A DNA stretch of 64,000 nucleotides from Seminavis robusta (GCA_903772945.1 CAICTM010000042.1:62001-126000); one strand, 5' to 3'; positions 10,732-20,994 are shown, numbered from the stretch's first letter. Translations and numbers: made by a program. Notes: a model not told the origin generated them from the sequence alone.

Positions 10732-12171
10732 ATGGAGGACCGAGCGTTAGCGGAACAACTGGAGGGGCTGATGAATCTGCTGGCTGCAGTGGGGATTTCT
10801 GCCGTGGACAATCGAGAAATGAAGAAAGCCTCGGTTGCCCTGAAGAACTACGGTAGTGGGGCTCCCATTGTATTTCCATCAGACGTTCCGGAAGCTAAGC
10901 AGCTGAATGATGACCAAATTGAAGCCATGATTCTAAAATTGCAGCAAGCACAGGCTCAGGCACCGCAGTTAATGGAAGCCTTGGAAGACTACGTGGGACA
11001 AAAGAATGGTGGTACCAGTAATCGAGGTACCAAGAAACGTACCAAGAAGAAAAAGGAGAAGAAAGGAGGTGGAACTTATAATCCTGCAGCGTTTGCTAGT
11101 TCTTATCAGCAACATACCAAACAACACTTGGCATCAGCCGCGCATGGAGAAGAGGTGGGAGAAGAAGAAGACGAATACATAGAAGAAGTTATTGAAGAAC
11201 CAGAGCCTCCTAAAAACGATCATGACGATTATGACGAAGACGAAGAAGACGATGATTTTGACGAAGATGCTGATTATCCCATGGTGGGACCAGGAGTTAG
11301 TGACGATTGCTCCGTTGTGAGTGACATGACAACTCCCACTGTGGTCAGTTCTATTCATGTAAATGACGAGGAACAATACGAAGATATGCTACCATCCATG
11401 TATTTGGCCCAGGGTGAAAAGGGAGGACCTCCCTTGATGATTCAACCACCCAAACGCAAAAATCTGGTTTCCAAAGTTGGAGCTGCAGCTGCAAATAGGG
11501 GAGCTGTGCCGATGCGGGTGGGGCCTGCTGGTGGTGGTGCGGGCATGAGCGGGAGTCACCACGGCCCGGGAGGAGCCGCCGCCAAACGACGACAAACCTA
11601 CCAACAAACCATGTCAAAACTGCATCAGAATCCATACGGAACCACTATTGCCGGTCCTGCTGTCAATCCCCTTGTGCCTGTGGAGGGGGGCGAACCATTG
11701 GCCGGCAATTCTGCTCATGGTCCCGGAGAATTCGCGTTCAATCCACCACCAGAAGGATGGCAGCCCTTTTCAGATCCCAATGGAGCACCCCCACCAGAAC
11801 CAAACTTGGATGGGAGTGGTCGAGTTAGTGCAGCTAGTAGTGGCACTGGAAAGCCAAAGAAAAAGGGCACGAAAAAAACTACAACCAAAGGAAAAGCTGC
11901 CGCGGGTGGTGCTGCCACAAAATCTCCCAAGGCTGGGAAAAAGAAAAAGGCCGTTGGCAGCACCACCATTGACAGAGATGGATTCTTGACGGCGCCACCA
12001 CCCCTCGAGAAAAAGGGGAAAGACCCCAACGGCTTGTCGAAGAGCCAGCACAGCAGTGGAACGAAGAAAAAGGTTGTCAAAAAGAAGGTCGTCAAAAAGT
12101 CGGATTCAGCTAGCGAAGGCAGACCAAAGAAATCTCCCACAAACAAAGCCGCAAAAGAGCAGGCGAGGTAG
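10732..12171 (+). CDS. Low-complexity Lys/acidic protein, unknown function
   Basis: 479-residue protein. I chose the ATG at 10732 (context CCACCATGG); the longer open frame has no earlier ATG in good context. Residues 1-90 are the only ordered-looking part: two or three helices (EQLEGLMNLLAAVGIS..., QIEAMILKLQQAQAQAPQL). Then follow a Lys run (KKRTKKKKEKKGGG), a Glu/Asp block near 150-185, Gly/Ala/Pro-rich sequence, and a long Lys-rich tail (KKKVVKKKVVKKS). Alternating acidic and basic disordered blocks suggest a nucleic-acid or nucleolar protein, but that is a guess from composition. No known domain is recognised. Its upstream region holds the duplicated block with TGACGTCA. Confidence 0.72.
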   Translation: MEDRALAEQLEGLMNLLAAVGISAVDNREMKKASVALKNYGSGAPIVFPSDVPEAKQLNDDQIEAMILKLQQAQAQAPQLMEALEDYVGQKNGGTSNRGTKKRTKKKKEKKGGGTYNPAAFASSYQQHTKQHLASAAHGEEVGEEEDEYIEEVIEEPEPPKNDHDDYDEDEEDDDFDEDADYPMVGPGVSDDCSVVSDMTTPTVVSSIHVNDEEQYEDMLPSMYLAQGEKGGPPLMIQPPKRKNLVSKVGAAAANRGAVPMRVGPAGGGAGMSGSHHGPGGAAAKRRQTYQQTMSKLHQNPYGTTIAGPAVNPLVPVEGGEPLAGNSAHGPGEFAFNPPPEGWQPFSDPNGAPPPEPNLDGSGRVSAASSGTGKPKKKGTKKTTTKGKAAAGGAATKSPKAGKKKKAVGSTTIDRDGFLTAPPPLEKKGKDPNGLSKSQHSSGTKKKVVKKKVVKKSDSASEGRPKKSPTNKAAKEQAR

Positions 12172-13212
12172 CGGGAGCACGTGGAACTAGCTGCTTGCTA
12201 TTCTCGGCTGCGGAGACTGACGCAATAGGAAACGCACATGGGAGACGAATAGAAAGGCAAATTTGGCATGTTTTCTATTTAAAAGTTCACCCATGCGGTG
12301 CATCCATAACGACCTAGGCACGCCGGATCCAAGGAAGTTTTCCTCCTCCCAATGACAAACTTCTCTTCCTTGGATGTGAGTGCCAAAGATTGAATCATTC
12401 GGTTTCCGACGTCGTAAAAAGGCTGGTTCTACACAAAACTTCACCCAACTCGATTGAATTCGAAATTAGAGATCGTGGACCCCGGGCCAAAGAGGAGCGG
12501 GGATAATACGCGGAATGGTGTTGTATAATACTGAATGTAATATCGCTTTGATCGATGAGGTGTTGGAGAGGATTGGAGCCTCGGAAACGTCGCCGGAGTT
12601 GCATGTATGTACAGTAGAACAGTACTAGTAGGTACTCAAACTCGTGAATGAAGGTGGTCGTCATTTTTGTCGTCGGCGGCAGGGACTAACTACACGGTAC
12701 TATGCATGGTACCTGGTACTAAAAGTCCTCTGTATGTACCGTACCGGTACCGGTACCTGCACGGCTTGGTTGTAGCTGCAGGTTTTGCATTGTTAATAGG
12801 AACGATGAATCGAATCTGTTTACCGTACTCGACGTAGCTCGGAAAGTGCTATGCTTCTTGGAAATCTCACTTACTTTGGCAATAGAGAAGACGAATCACG
12901 AGGGAATGATCTTTCTCCACTCTGAAACGCACGGGAACGATCCGTTGTCCCTCTTTCAGAGTGAGACCCCTCTGTTTGACCAACTCCGACTGCATTGGAG
13001 GGGTCAGAATGCACTATCCAAATACTGGCCATTGGCATTGCAGAAGGGAAAGAGCAGTGCACTTAGAAAGAAATTGCCTGGCATCCAAATCAGCCACCTC
13101 CGATTGTGGCTGCAGAATCAGCAATGAGCTCGCCACGACGAATCCATTGAACCAACACATCTACTGCTTCGACATTGCGTTCCTGCTTGAACTGAAGCAA
13201 AAGCAGTGTGTG
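12172..13212. other. Intergenic, no gene seen
   Basis: Dense GTACCGGTACC/CCGTACCGG sequence near 12735-12760. The open plus-strand frame just before the next gene could be a 5' extension of it; an in-frame ATG lies at 13009. Confidence 0.4.
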
Positions 13213-13929
13213 ATGTTTCGTTCAAGACAGTTTCGAGGGAGACGACGTTGGAGATGGTGGCGAAGGCGAGAAACGAGGAAGCAACGAGGGGTCTTGGCTC
13301 GACTCATTGATTGGTGGACGCGAAGACAATTCTACACATTTCACAAGGATGAGATCATTACGCAAACGGAAACGTGTCCTTCGCCATCACAGGTGGAACA
13401 GCAACCCCCACAGGAAGATGTTGATGAATGGAACAATGAATCGGAATCTGACGATGCTGGCGACTTGACATCCAACGACGACCAAGTCGATGAATACCGT
13501 TACGATTACAACCAATCTGACTCGGGCTCGGCCACTGATGAAGGAGAAATGTTAGAGACAATTCATGAAGAAGCTTCGTTGGAGGCTTCTCCGCCAAGAG
13601 TGCGCTCCATACCAGTCGTCACTCCGTCACCGCCAACGAAGTTACAAACAGCAACAGACCCGATTTCGCCGCCGTCGTCTCTAAAGATATATCAATCTGG
13701 CAAAGAGGACTCTGTCTCGGGTTCTTTGGAAAGTCTTGACTCATTAGTCTCGTCTCAATGGGACCCCGAAGATGATGCGTCCACAACAACTCCGCTCGTC
13801 ACAAATATCTCTCAAACCACTGACGCCTTCTTTGTCGAACACGTCAAGTTTCTACAGATACAGACCCAGCCACGAAAGGTAGAAGAAGTGTATCATAACG
13901 AAGAAGAGGATGGGGCAAGTCAGGAGTAG
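13213..13929 (+). CDS. Arg-rich N-terminus, acidic protein of unknown function
   Basis: 238 residues from the ATG at 13213. The start region is an unusual Arg/Trp cluster (RGRRRWRWWRRRETRKQR) followed by LARLIDWWTRRQFYTF. The rest is Ser/Asp/Glu/Pro-rich and probably disordered. The open frame continues upstream, so a start at 13009 would add 68 residues. I prefer 13213 because the extra sequence is Cys/His-rich without homologous features and looks like translated leader. No family is recognised. The Arg/Trp patch could be a membrane-binding or nucleic-acid-binding surface (inference). Confidence 0.55.
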   Translation: MFRSRQFRGRRRWRWWRRRETRKQRGVLARLIDWWTRRQFYTFHKDEIITQTETCPSPSQVEQQPPQEDVDEWNNESESDDAGDLTSNDDQVDEYRYDYNQSDSGSATDEGEMLETIHEEASLEASPPRVRSIPVVTPSPPTKLQTATDPISPPSSLKIYQSGKEDSVSGSLESLDSLVSSQWDPEDDASTTTPLVTNISQTTDAFFVEHVKFLQIQTQPRKVEEVYHNEEEDGASQE

Positions 13930-14060
13930 CCAGGGGTCCGATTTTCTTTTGCTTCGACACAGGATAACCATGTGAACTGTTGATGTTGACTATGATAATA
14001 GCTGCGGCGATCTATATATGTACTTCTTAGTGTACAGATAGAAACATAACGAGAAACCAG

Positions 14061-16583
14061 CTAGTATGCCCGTTGCTCAGTGGCTTGTGGCCTTGCTGAT
14101 ACACTGGACGTCAATGGCGGTTCCCTCAATGCAACGTAGAAAGTGTACCTGTTGTGAGGATCATCTGGGTCCGAGAACTCGGATCTGTCAATCGGTTTCA
14201 TTTCAAAGAGAGAAGGTTTGTTCGCTACAAATCCCTTGATAGAGCCGTGATTTTCCTTGAGTTCTTGCAACGCCGATACTCGGATCTGATTGTTGCTCAA
14301 TTGCATTCTCTTGGGCGAAGCCCTGTTTGCTGACAGGTACCTGCCCAATTCTCTGGAGTTGGCCTTGCCACCACTGGCCTTGGCAAATTCAATCACCAGA
14401 GCCTCCAGGTATCCTATATCACCGTCTTGGGCCACCGGTTCGCTCCCGTTCATGGGGTCTTGTGGATTGTCCATCACGACCTGGCGACTTTGCTGTTGCT
14501 GCAGCAGCTTTTCCTCGTGCTCTTTCTCAAGTTCCTCTACTCGAACATCCACAAATTCTTGGATGCGTTCGAGCAGCTCCGCTTTGGTTCCAGATACTTT
14601 CAGCCCATTGCCTCGACAGAAATCCTTCAGTTTTGCTACTGTCAACGTGCTAAAGTCCTGTGTGAGCTCTTCGGGAAGTTCCAATTCTTCTTCTTGTGCC
14701 TCCTGCTGATGATTGTTGGCGTCTCCATTCGTTGCTTGGAAATGGTGGTTCACGTCCGGCTTGAAATCTGGTTCATAAGGATTGAAGTTTGGATTTTTAT
14801 TTTCGGAGCTTTGCAATTTCCTTTGCAACAGAAGGGAATGAAAGTACGATTCCTTCTTATCTTCCAATGGTTCCAGTGAATAAGAGTCAAAGAATTCTTT
14901 TTCAATATCTGACAATTCATCCGCCTTGGCCGCCCGCATCAGTGTCATGTCGGCATCACTTCGGAGCCGGACCCAATAGGACCGGTCGCTTTGTCCGGCA
15001 AGGTCCATTTCCTGATCATTCAGGGCATGCGTCGAAAAGCAGCCTGACGCAAAAAAGTACTGATGGAGACCACCGTAGGAAATCTTGATTTCATCCAGCA
15101 GTGTTCGTTTGTTGCTGCCATGTCCGATTTCCAGTCGCTTGAGGTATCTCCCCAAATCTCTACTACTGACACCCCTTGTCATCAAGTCACCCGATTGGGA
15201 AATGAAATCACTAATCACTTTCATGGCGGTAAAGGGAGTCAGAGCACCCCAATCCACAGGAATTTTGACATCGGTCCTTGGTTTGATGAGTTCATCGAGA
15301 TAATCTTCAATCCAGACTACATCATAATCTCGAATGTTGTGATTGTGTTCGTTGTGATTGTTGCTATCGGTGGGTATTTCACTCAATGCCTTGTTGCAGC
15401 CACTGCGCATACTGACCAGTCCCACCTTGCGTCCTTTTTGTCGGGTTCGTATCATGGCGGGGATGAAATCCTTGTCTCCCGTAAGGAGAAGCGCCACATC
15501 GTACGCATTGGGCACCGTGGCGTAGTGCAACATTTCTACGGCAATGTTGATATCAACGCATTTTTCGCTCTTGCCGACCGTCTCCATCATGTGCACATCA
15601 AAGTTTGCCTTGGACATGTCTTGGTACATTTGAAAGCGGTACGAGTTGGGATTGGTATGGGCTTTGTATGATGTAAAGACAGAGACACGGGCAATTTCTA
15701 CGGGTCGGGATTGGACGGCCCAACCGTCGTCGTGTTCGTAGAGTGCCTGACAGATGACTCGAGGCAAGGCGGACCAGTCAAAATAGTACTTGCGTTGCCA
15801 TCCTCGTCCATATTTTTTGATGATGGGACAGAGATAGTCTTGTCGTTCATGGATGGAGTAGTACAGCCAGGTTCCGTCCACAAAGAGCATGGCTTTGAGG
15901 GGGCTCATGGCCGTGGTGGCTACTGCAGGAGCGACGGGAGCCTGATGTCTCTGAGGAGGTGGTGGTGGTTGCAATGGCTGTGGAGGCATTCCATGCTGAG
16001 AAAAAGACGTTCTAGGAGGTGAATTTTGTGCTGGACTGGGATCGGTTTGAGGCATTGGTTCTTCTACTTGTTTTGGTGGAGGCTCTTCGTCTTCTTCTGG
16101 CTTTGATTTCTGTTCCTGTTGAGTGGTCATCATTGAAAGGAGTTGATTGATTTGCTGCTGTTGGAGCTCCACTTGACGAAGCAAGCTTTCATCGGTTTTC
16201 CCTCTAATTTCTCCATCTTCCTCGTCATCATCAGCATCAGCAGCAGCATCTGACTCCACCCCTTGCAGACAGACAAGATTCCTCAAAGAACCGTAGCATT
16301 GCTGTTGCCTCTTGGCATTAAAATTTGATCTCTGTAGCAAAGAGAGACACCGGCTCAAACTTCGACAGGATGATGTAAAGGAAGGATCACGCAGTTTCAC
16401 AGTTGCAAGTGGAAGGGAATGAAATCCATCCACGGGCACCACCAGCATCTTGATCAAACATAGGAAGACTGGAACGGCATAAAGTTGAAGCGGCCGAAGC
16501 CGTGGCCTCTTTCTCCTTATTTTTGCATCTGCACACTGCCGTTGACGCATTTTGCCGTTGCTTCTCATCTTTTCTTCCTCCAT
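14061..16583 (-). CDS. NYN-domain RNase-like protein with LOTUS-like and SAP domains, predicted organellar
   Basis: 840 residues from the ATG at 16583. A basic N-terminus, a hydrophobic stretch (LYAVPVFLCLIKMLVV) and DGFHSLP look like a signal peptide plus plastid transit junction. Residues ~100-225 are Gln/Pro-rich. A NYN (PIN-like nuclease) domain covers about 230-430, with metal-binding acidic residues in FVDG (D236), KCVDINIAV (D344) and TGDKDF (D370, D372). Two winged-helix OST-HTH/LOTUS-like segments lie at about 446-518 and 719-790; both contain SRELGRYL-type sequence. A SAP motif (LTVAKLKDFCRGNGLKVSGT) is at about 646-682. NYN-LOTUS proteins act in RNA metabolism and SAP motifs bind nucleic acid. 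A role in plastid RNA processing or turnover is inferred. The presequence is preceded by several Met residues, so the exact start is uncertain. Confidence 0.83.
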   Translation of the reverse strand: MEEEKMRSNGKMRQRQCADAKIRRKRPRLRPLQLYAVPVFLCLIKMLVVPVDGFHSLPLATVKLRDPSFTSSCRSLSRCLSLLQRSNFNAKRQQQCYGSLRNLVCLQGVESDAAADADDDEEDGEIRGKTDESLLRQVELQQQQINQLLSMMTTQQEQKSKPEEDEEPPPKQVEEPMPQTDPSPAQNSPPRTSFSQHGMPPQPLQPPPPPQRHQAPVAPAVATTAMSPLKAMLFVDGTWLYYSIHERQDYLCPIIKKYGRGWQRKYYFDWSALPRVICQALYEHDDGWAVQSRPVEIARVSVFTSYKAHTNPNSYRFQMYQDMSKANFDVHMMETVGKSEKCVDINIAVEMLHYATVPNAYDVALLLTGDKDFIPAMIRTRQKGRKVGLVSMRSGCNKALSEIPTDSNNHNEHNHNIRDYDVVWIEDYLDELIKPRTDVKIPVDWGALTPFTAMKVISDFISQSGDLMTRGVSSRDLGRYLKRLEIGHGSNKRTLLDEIKISYGGLHQYFFASGCFSTHALNDQEMDLAGQSDRSYWVRLRSDADMTLMRAAKADELSDIEKEFFDSYSLEPLEDKKESYFHSLLLQRKLQSSENKNPNFNPYEPDFKPDVNHHFQATNGDANNHQQEAQEEELELPEELTQDFSTLTVAKLKDFCRGNGLKVSGTKAELLERIQEFVDVRVEELEKEHEEKLLQQQQSRQVVMDNPQDPMNGSEPVAQDGDIGYLEALVIEFAKASGGKANSRELGRYLSANRASPKRMQLSNNQIRVSALQELKENHGSIKGFVANKPSLFEMKPIDRSEFSDPDDPHNRYTFYVALREPPLTSSVSARPQATEQRAY

Positions 16584-17102
16584 TCTTTTCTGTCTTGATT
16601 ATTTGAAGCGAAGCCACGGGCCACGGGTTGCAAGGAAAGATATACAATTCTGATGGTGGCTTGGCTTCTCCACACTTTTGCTGGTGTTCTGGGCGCTTTT
16701 GTGGTCCTTGACTGATTTGGTAAGTTTGGTCCGATTTCGAGAGTGCGCACTTGATGGCAGCTCCTTGACATCTCACTGCTCAAACTCCTCCTCACTCTTC
16801 AGCAAACACACAATTATTGAGAAAAAGCCACCAAGCCACAGATCGTTTGACCTTCGTCTCCGTCCGTCTTCGTCATCAAACGTAAGCGTGGTGGACGCTG
16901 GGCCTGTTTTCATTGGCTACACCTGTGAGGAAAATACTGGCAAAGCTGCTCTTGCACCGGGTTGTGGTATTGCCACCATATCACCGTGGAAAACAAGATC
17001 AACCAGAACCACGAACCCACTGCATTGCTGGTTAGCTAGACACTTCAGAGACGAAAGACAACCAATGAATTACAAAGTCTATTTCAACTTGAGTATTTGT
17101 CA
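16584..17102. other. Intergenic, no gene seen
   Basis: Upstream of the NYN gene. Short overlapping frames only. Residual homology to the downstream flank of the M14 peptidase gene begins near 17065 (ATGAA-TACAAAGTCTATTTCA compared with the region at 24468). Confidence 0.45.
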
Positions 17103-17315
17103 CTAACGGCACACTTCACACCTTGACCTCAGTTCTTCCTTTGCCTGAGTCCTCTTTTTATCATCAGTCAAGGAATCAAACTCCTCCAAGACAAAAGTTT
17201 CAGCTGATTCTTTGTAGATGACCCCCACATGGTACATGTGGGACTCTGCATCATAGTAAACAGAGCAACGGAAGAACCAGTCCAGGGTAGTTTCAGTTTT
17301 ATTCGCATAGTAAGG
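17103..17315 (-). pseudogene. Fragment duplicated from the M14 peptidase gene 3' end
   Basis: The minus strand encodes TETTLDWFFRCSVYYDAESH, then VGVIYKESAETF and LEEFDS. This is nearly the same as the C-terminal part of the carboxypeptidase at 24530-25404. The DNA match continues through the stop region and 3' flank (CTTCACACCTTGACCTCAGT). An internal stretch (about 75 bp of the acidic tail) is missing, which shifts the frame at the end. Homology stops near 17315. The fragment has no start of its own and is best read as a truncated pseudogene. Which copy came first is inferred from completeness. Confidence 0.8.
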
Positions 17316-17533
17316 AGCTTTGGAGAGTTGTCCAGACCACTGGAGGTGTACGGTTGGGTCCTTCCAGCACCACGAGCTTTGTTTTTGGCACTGTACTACT
17401 ACAAGTATAATGCATGCATGCACTGGCAGGGACCAATAATAAAGAAGTCAACCTGAGAAGAAGGACAATTATTGAATTCTTCTTCTGGTTCTTCTCCCTC
17501 TAAAATAAATTGTGGTTGACCGAATTGGTTTTC

Positions 17534-18298
17534 CTACACATATGTATTGCTTGGATTCCCAGCACCATTTGTGGGCGACCCTGTCAAAGCCCCAAGAAAA
17601 CTTGATCGAACAACAGCCAGAGCACCTTGTTGAGCTCCCTGCTGCATCATTTGTTGGAATTTTGCCTTTTGGTCATTGCTGCATTTGTAGTATCCATAGA
17701 CATTGGCACAATTTAAGCCCAGAGCCATGACGACAAGAATCAACCATCCCAACTCGAATTTGAGGAGTCCAATAAGGAACAAACCACTCCAGATGACGGG
17801 AGTAGTGTAGAGGATCATCCAAAAGACGTTGGAATCAAACTTGTTGCGCTGAATGGTAGATCCATTGGGCAGAGTATCGGCGCATTCGAAAATCCATCGT
17901 GTGGTATCACCTTCCACCTTGTTCCACCATCGGAGACCCACCAGTAATCGTCCTGTAATGTTCTTGACCACCCAAAAATCAGCCGCCAACAAGAGGATGC
18001 ACAGCACGGCCAGCATGATAAATTTGGATCCACTGGTCCCACCTTGACCATTGCCTGTGAACCAGCCTCCAAAAATGTACAGAAACACGGCGACTGCTTT
18101 GAACACGCAGTGAAAGATGCAGACAGTGGGATGGGCTGATTCTGTCTTGAGTCGATCCAACATGCCAGATCCATTGCCGCCCATGCCATTGCCATTGCCC
18201 GCGTCCATTTGTCCACTCATGGCCATTTGATGATCATGGGAAGGAGGCTGAGACACGCCATTGTGGGAAACATCAAAGGAAAGATCATGTGATGCCAT
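17534..18298 (-). CDS. TVP23: TVP23/FAM18 family Golgi membrane protein
   Basis: 254 residues from the ATG at 18298. After a ~50-residue Gly/Met/Asn-rich N-terminus comes the family signature: HPTVCIFHCVFKAVAVFLYI, then AADFWVVKNITGRLLVGLRW with WN, a Trp-rich turn (TTRWIFECAD), SNVFWMILYTTPVIW and LGWLILVVMALGLN...YGYYKCS. Four hydrophobic segments fit the expected four-TM topology. Length and motif order are typical of TVP23/FAM18 (DUF846). The family sits in the trans-Golgi/late Golgi and, in yeast, links to vesicle traffic with YIP partners. The cytosolic tail is Gln/Ala-rich (QQMMQQGAQQGALAV). Intact; no introns seen. Confidence 0.93.
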   Translation of the reverse strand: MASHDLSFDVSHNGVSQPPSHDHQMAMSGQMDAGNGNGMGGNGSGMLDRLKTESAHPTVCIFHCVFKAVAVFLYIFGGWFTGNGQGGTSGSKFIMLAVLCILLLAADFWVVKNITGRLLVGLRWWNKVEGDTTRWIFECADTLPNGSTIQRNKFDSNVFWMILYTTPVIWSGLFLIGLLKFELGWLILVVMALGLNCANVYGYYKCSNDQKAKFQQMMQQGAQQGALAVVRSSFLGALTGSPTNGAGNPSNTYV

Positions 18299-18693
18299 TT
18301 TTAATGAGTTGTGGGTTGTTTCTTCTTCTTAAACCAATTTTAAATGTGTTGGTTGTCCCTTTCTTGAATCGAATGGGGAAAAGATCCAATCTAACTTGTG
18401 AATGGTCAATGACTAGCCTAGATCTCTCGCAAACGGCCACAACGGCGTAATATGAGGTTCGCTTCTAACCGGGTAGAAACTTCACCGTTCGAGGATAATA
18501 CCTCGGTCAATCGCTCTGCTCTCTTTTACAACACCAACAACAGCCCGTCGCATCGCCAATGATACCGGTAAGGAGCTGGCACAAGTGGGGAAGCTGCAAT
18601 CTGGTCGGAGTGGGATTGAGCACCGCGGAACAGTCAGTGGAAAGATTTGACGCGTAGCTGCCCCTAACCCTACGAATCTACTCGTTACTTTGC
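18299..18693. other. Intergenic upstream of TVP23
   Basis: No gene seen. TACCGGTA near 18565. It ends at the outer border of the large inverted repeat. Confidence 0.45.
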
Positions 18694-18754
18694 ATTCGGT
18701 TTTTTTCAGCGTTCGTCTCTTGATTCCTTAGTTCCAGCTCAGTTACTCCGGTAC

Positions 18755-19880
18755 AAGTACCTCATGTTGGATCCTTATGACGAATACATGCACAACCGAA
18801 GATTGTCAATCCAGCCATTGTAGCCGGCTGCCGTACAGTTACATCGGCGACAGTGGCAACAGTACCGAACACACTCAGGTTCGGCTTTGCTCGCAACACT
18901 CCGGTACTGGCTACACTCCGGTTACAGTACCTCATTGGATTTTATGACGAATACATGCACAACCGAAGATTGTCAATCCAGCCATTGTAGCCGGCTGTCG
19001 TATAGCTACATCGGCGACAGTGGCAACAGTACCAAACACACTCAGGTTCGGCTTTGCTCGCTACACTCCGTACAAGTACCTCGTATTGGATCCTTATGAC
19101 AAATACATGCACACACCGAAGATTGTCAATCCAGCCATTGTAGCCAGTCTGTCGTAGTTACATCGGCGAAGTGGCAACAGTACCGAACACACTCAGGTTC
19201 GGCTTTGCTCGCTACACTCCGGTACAAGTACCTCGTATTGGATCCTTATGACAATACATGCACAACCGAAGATTGTCAATCCAGCCATTGTAGCCGGCTG
19301 TCGTATAGTTACATCGGCGACAGTGGCAACAGTACCGAACACACTCAGGTTCGGCTTTGCTCGCTACACTCCGTTACCTCGCAATGTATCCTTATGACGA
19401 ATACATGCACAACCGAAGATTGTCAATCCAGCCATTGTAGCCGGCCTGCCGTATAGTTACATCGGCGACAGTGGCAACAGTACCGAACACACTCAGGTTC
19501 GGCTTTGCTTGCTACACTCCGTTACCTCACAATGTATCCTTATGACGAATACATGCACAACCGAAGATTGTCAATCCAGCCATTTGTAGCCGGCTGTCGT
19601 ATAGTTACATCGGCGACAGTGGCAACAGTACCGAACACACTCAGGTTCGGCTTTGCTCGCTACACTCCGTAACCTCTCAATGTATCCTTATGACGAATAC
19701 ATGCACAACCGAAGATTGTCAATCCAGCCATTGTAGCCGGCTGCCGTATAGTTACATCGGCGACAGTGGCAACAGTACCGAACACACTCAGGTTCGGCTT
19801 TGCTCGCTACACTCCGGTACAAGTACCTCATATTGGATCCTTATGACGAATACATGCACAACCGAAGATTGTCAATCCTA
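18755..19880 (+). repeat. Tandem array, ~7 units of about 155 bp
   Basis: Each unit holds ATCCTTATGACGAATACATG, CACAACCGAAGATTGTCAAT, GCCATTGTAGCCGGCTG, ACATCGGCGACAGTGGCAAC and CCGAACACACTCAGGTTCGG. The last is a perfect 6-bp stem (CCGAAC/GTTCGG). Units vary between about 140 and 165 bp, mainly around the CTCCGGTACAAGTACCTC spacer. The short open frames across the array (MTNTCTTEDCQSSHCS...) are a product of the repeat. Confidence 0.92.
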
Positions 19881-20423
19881 TTGATCTATAAGGTGTCTAT
19901 CTATGTGTAATGAAAGGAGTGGTCTATTGGTCGGTAATCGATGATCTATTATCTTACGAGTTATCTATCTATCTTTGTCGTACGAAAAAAGCAAGTCGTT
20001 CGCCCGAGGACTTGTGCATACAGGAAAGTGGGTACCGACACAGGAATCACCACCATAACACTAGGAAATAACACTGGAGGGATGAATCCAGTAGTAGGAT
20101 CCACTCTCCTCTGTGCGTTTCGAGTTGTCGTGTAGCCTCCTCCTCTTGTTGCCTTTTCAATGACTCGACAACGATTTCCTCCGTTCATGCTGTTGGTAGG
20201 GCTGGAGTTAACAGAGCCTCCTCCTCCGTAGCGGTAGCCTCTCCTCTTGTTATCCGGAGCGATCGATCGTCGACAATGGTAATTCCTCAGCCGTCAGCAG
20301 TACAGCAGAGAAAACAACAAATAGATATGAGTTTTGTTTTCTGTGCTCAACTGCAGATGACCGGAGACTTACTCTTGTTTTTCAAATTGCACCAACTTGG
20401 CCGTCATGGGCCGAGAACTGACT

Positions 20424-20780
20424 GCCATCCCACCGACCATAGGATTCAATGAGGGATGGCTTTCCATTCTGCACCGGAGACTGACGGCTTGAGTGAGGCT
20501 TGATAATACCGGTAGAGATCATAGAGGTGCGAACGATCGACTCGAATAAATAAAACAACTCACCTGTTGATGGCCGAGATCTGACTGCCTTCCCGCGGTC
20601 CATAGAAATTCAATGAGGGATGGCTTTCGAATCTGCACCTTCAATAACACTCTTGATTATAGGTATGCTTACCTCCGTACCAGTCGTTCGATCGATCGAT
20701 CGATCGATTCAACACCGCTCTTGTCGGCCAAGCTCGGATTTCTCTCCTGTTTACCATAGGAATTGAATGAGGGAGAGAAG
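20424..20780 (-). repeat. Three hairpin modules of the left repeat
   Basis: Stem-loops at 20424-20460 (GCCATCCC/GGGATGGC), 20587-20624 (GCCTTCCC/GGGATGGC, one mismatch) and 20740-20779 (TTCTCTCC/GGAGAGAA). They share the loop CCATAGGATTCAATGAG (plus-strand sense) and flanks (CTCGGCC on one side, CTGCACC/GCGCC on the other). The stem sequence differs between modules while pairing is kept. Confidence 0.8.
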
Positions 20781-20994
20781 TCAGTGCTGCGCCTTCAATA
20801 ATGGACTTTAACCTTAACCTTAGTAACTTCAACGGTTCTTTTTATCCACGAATCGATCTAAATCTTTCGAAGCACATGACCGTTGATTCTGCAACTGAAG
20901 TGCGGGTACACTAATTTACACAGTAAACGCGAGCCAAACGATTTCAGAGTGCAACTGAGGGGGTAACCAAAAGGTGCGTCGTCTCATGGAGACG

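Larger units (their letters stand above)
18694..20994 (+). repeat. Left copy of ~2 kb complex inverted repeat
   Basis: It starts ATTCGG-TTTTTTTCAGCGTTCGTCTC and ends near CGTCTCATGGAGACG. It matches 54767-56790 in reverse complement, in the same order: outer border, array of ~155 bp units, ~500 bp unique block (GGAAATAACA, GTTGTCGTGTAGCC, GGTAGGGCTGGAGTTAACAG), hairpin modules, then CATGACCGTTGATTCTGCAA and GTAAACGCGAGCCAAACGAT. Similarity looks like 85-90% over the unique parts (by eye). No direct target-site duplication is obvious at either outer border. Confidence 0.88.

Noticed and set aside
18755-19880. CRISPR array
   Set aside because: The whole ~155 bp unit is conserved, with no short repeat and unique spacer pattern, and the DNA is eukaryotic.
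18887-19884. Short repeated frames MTNTCTTEDCQSSHCS...
   Set aside because: They are translations of the ~155 bp tandem array, change with unit length, and appear in several units. No start context or domain.
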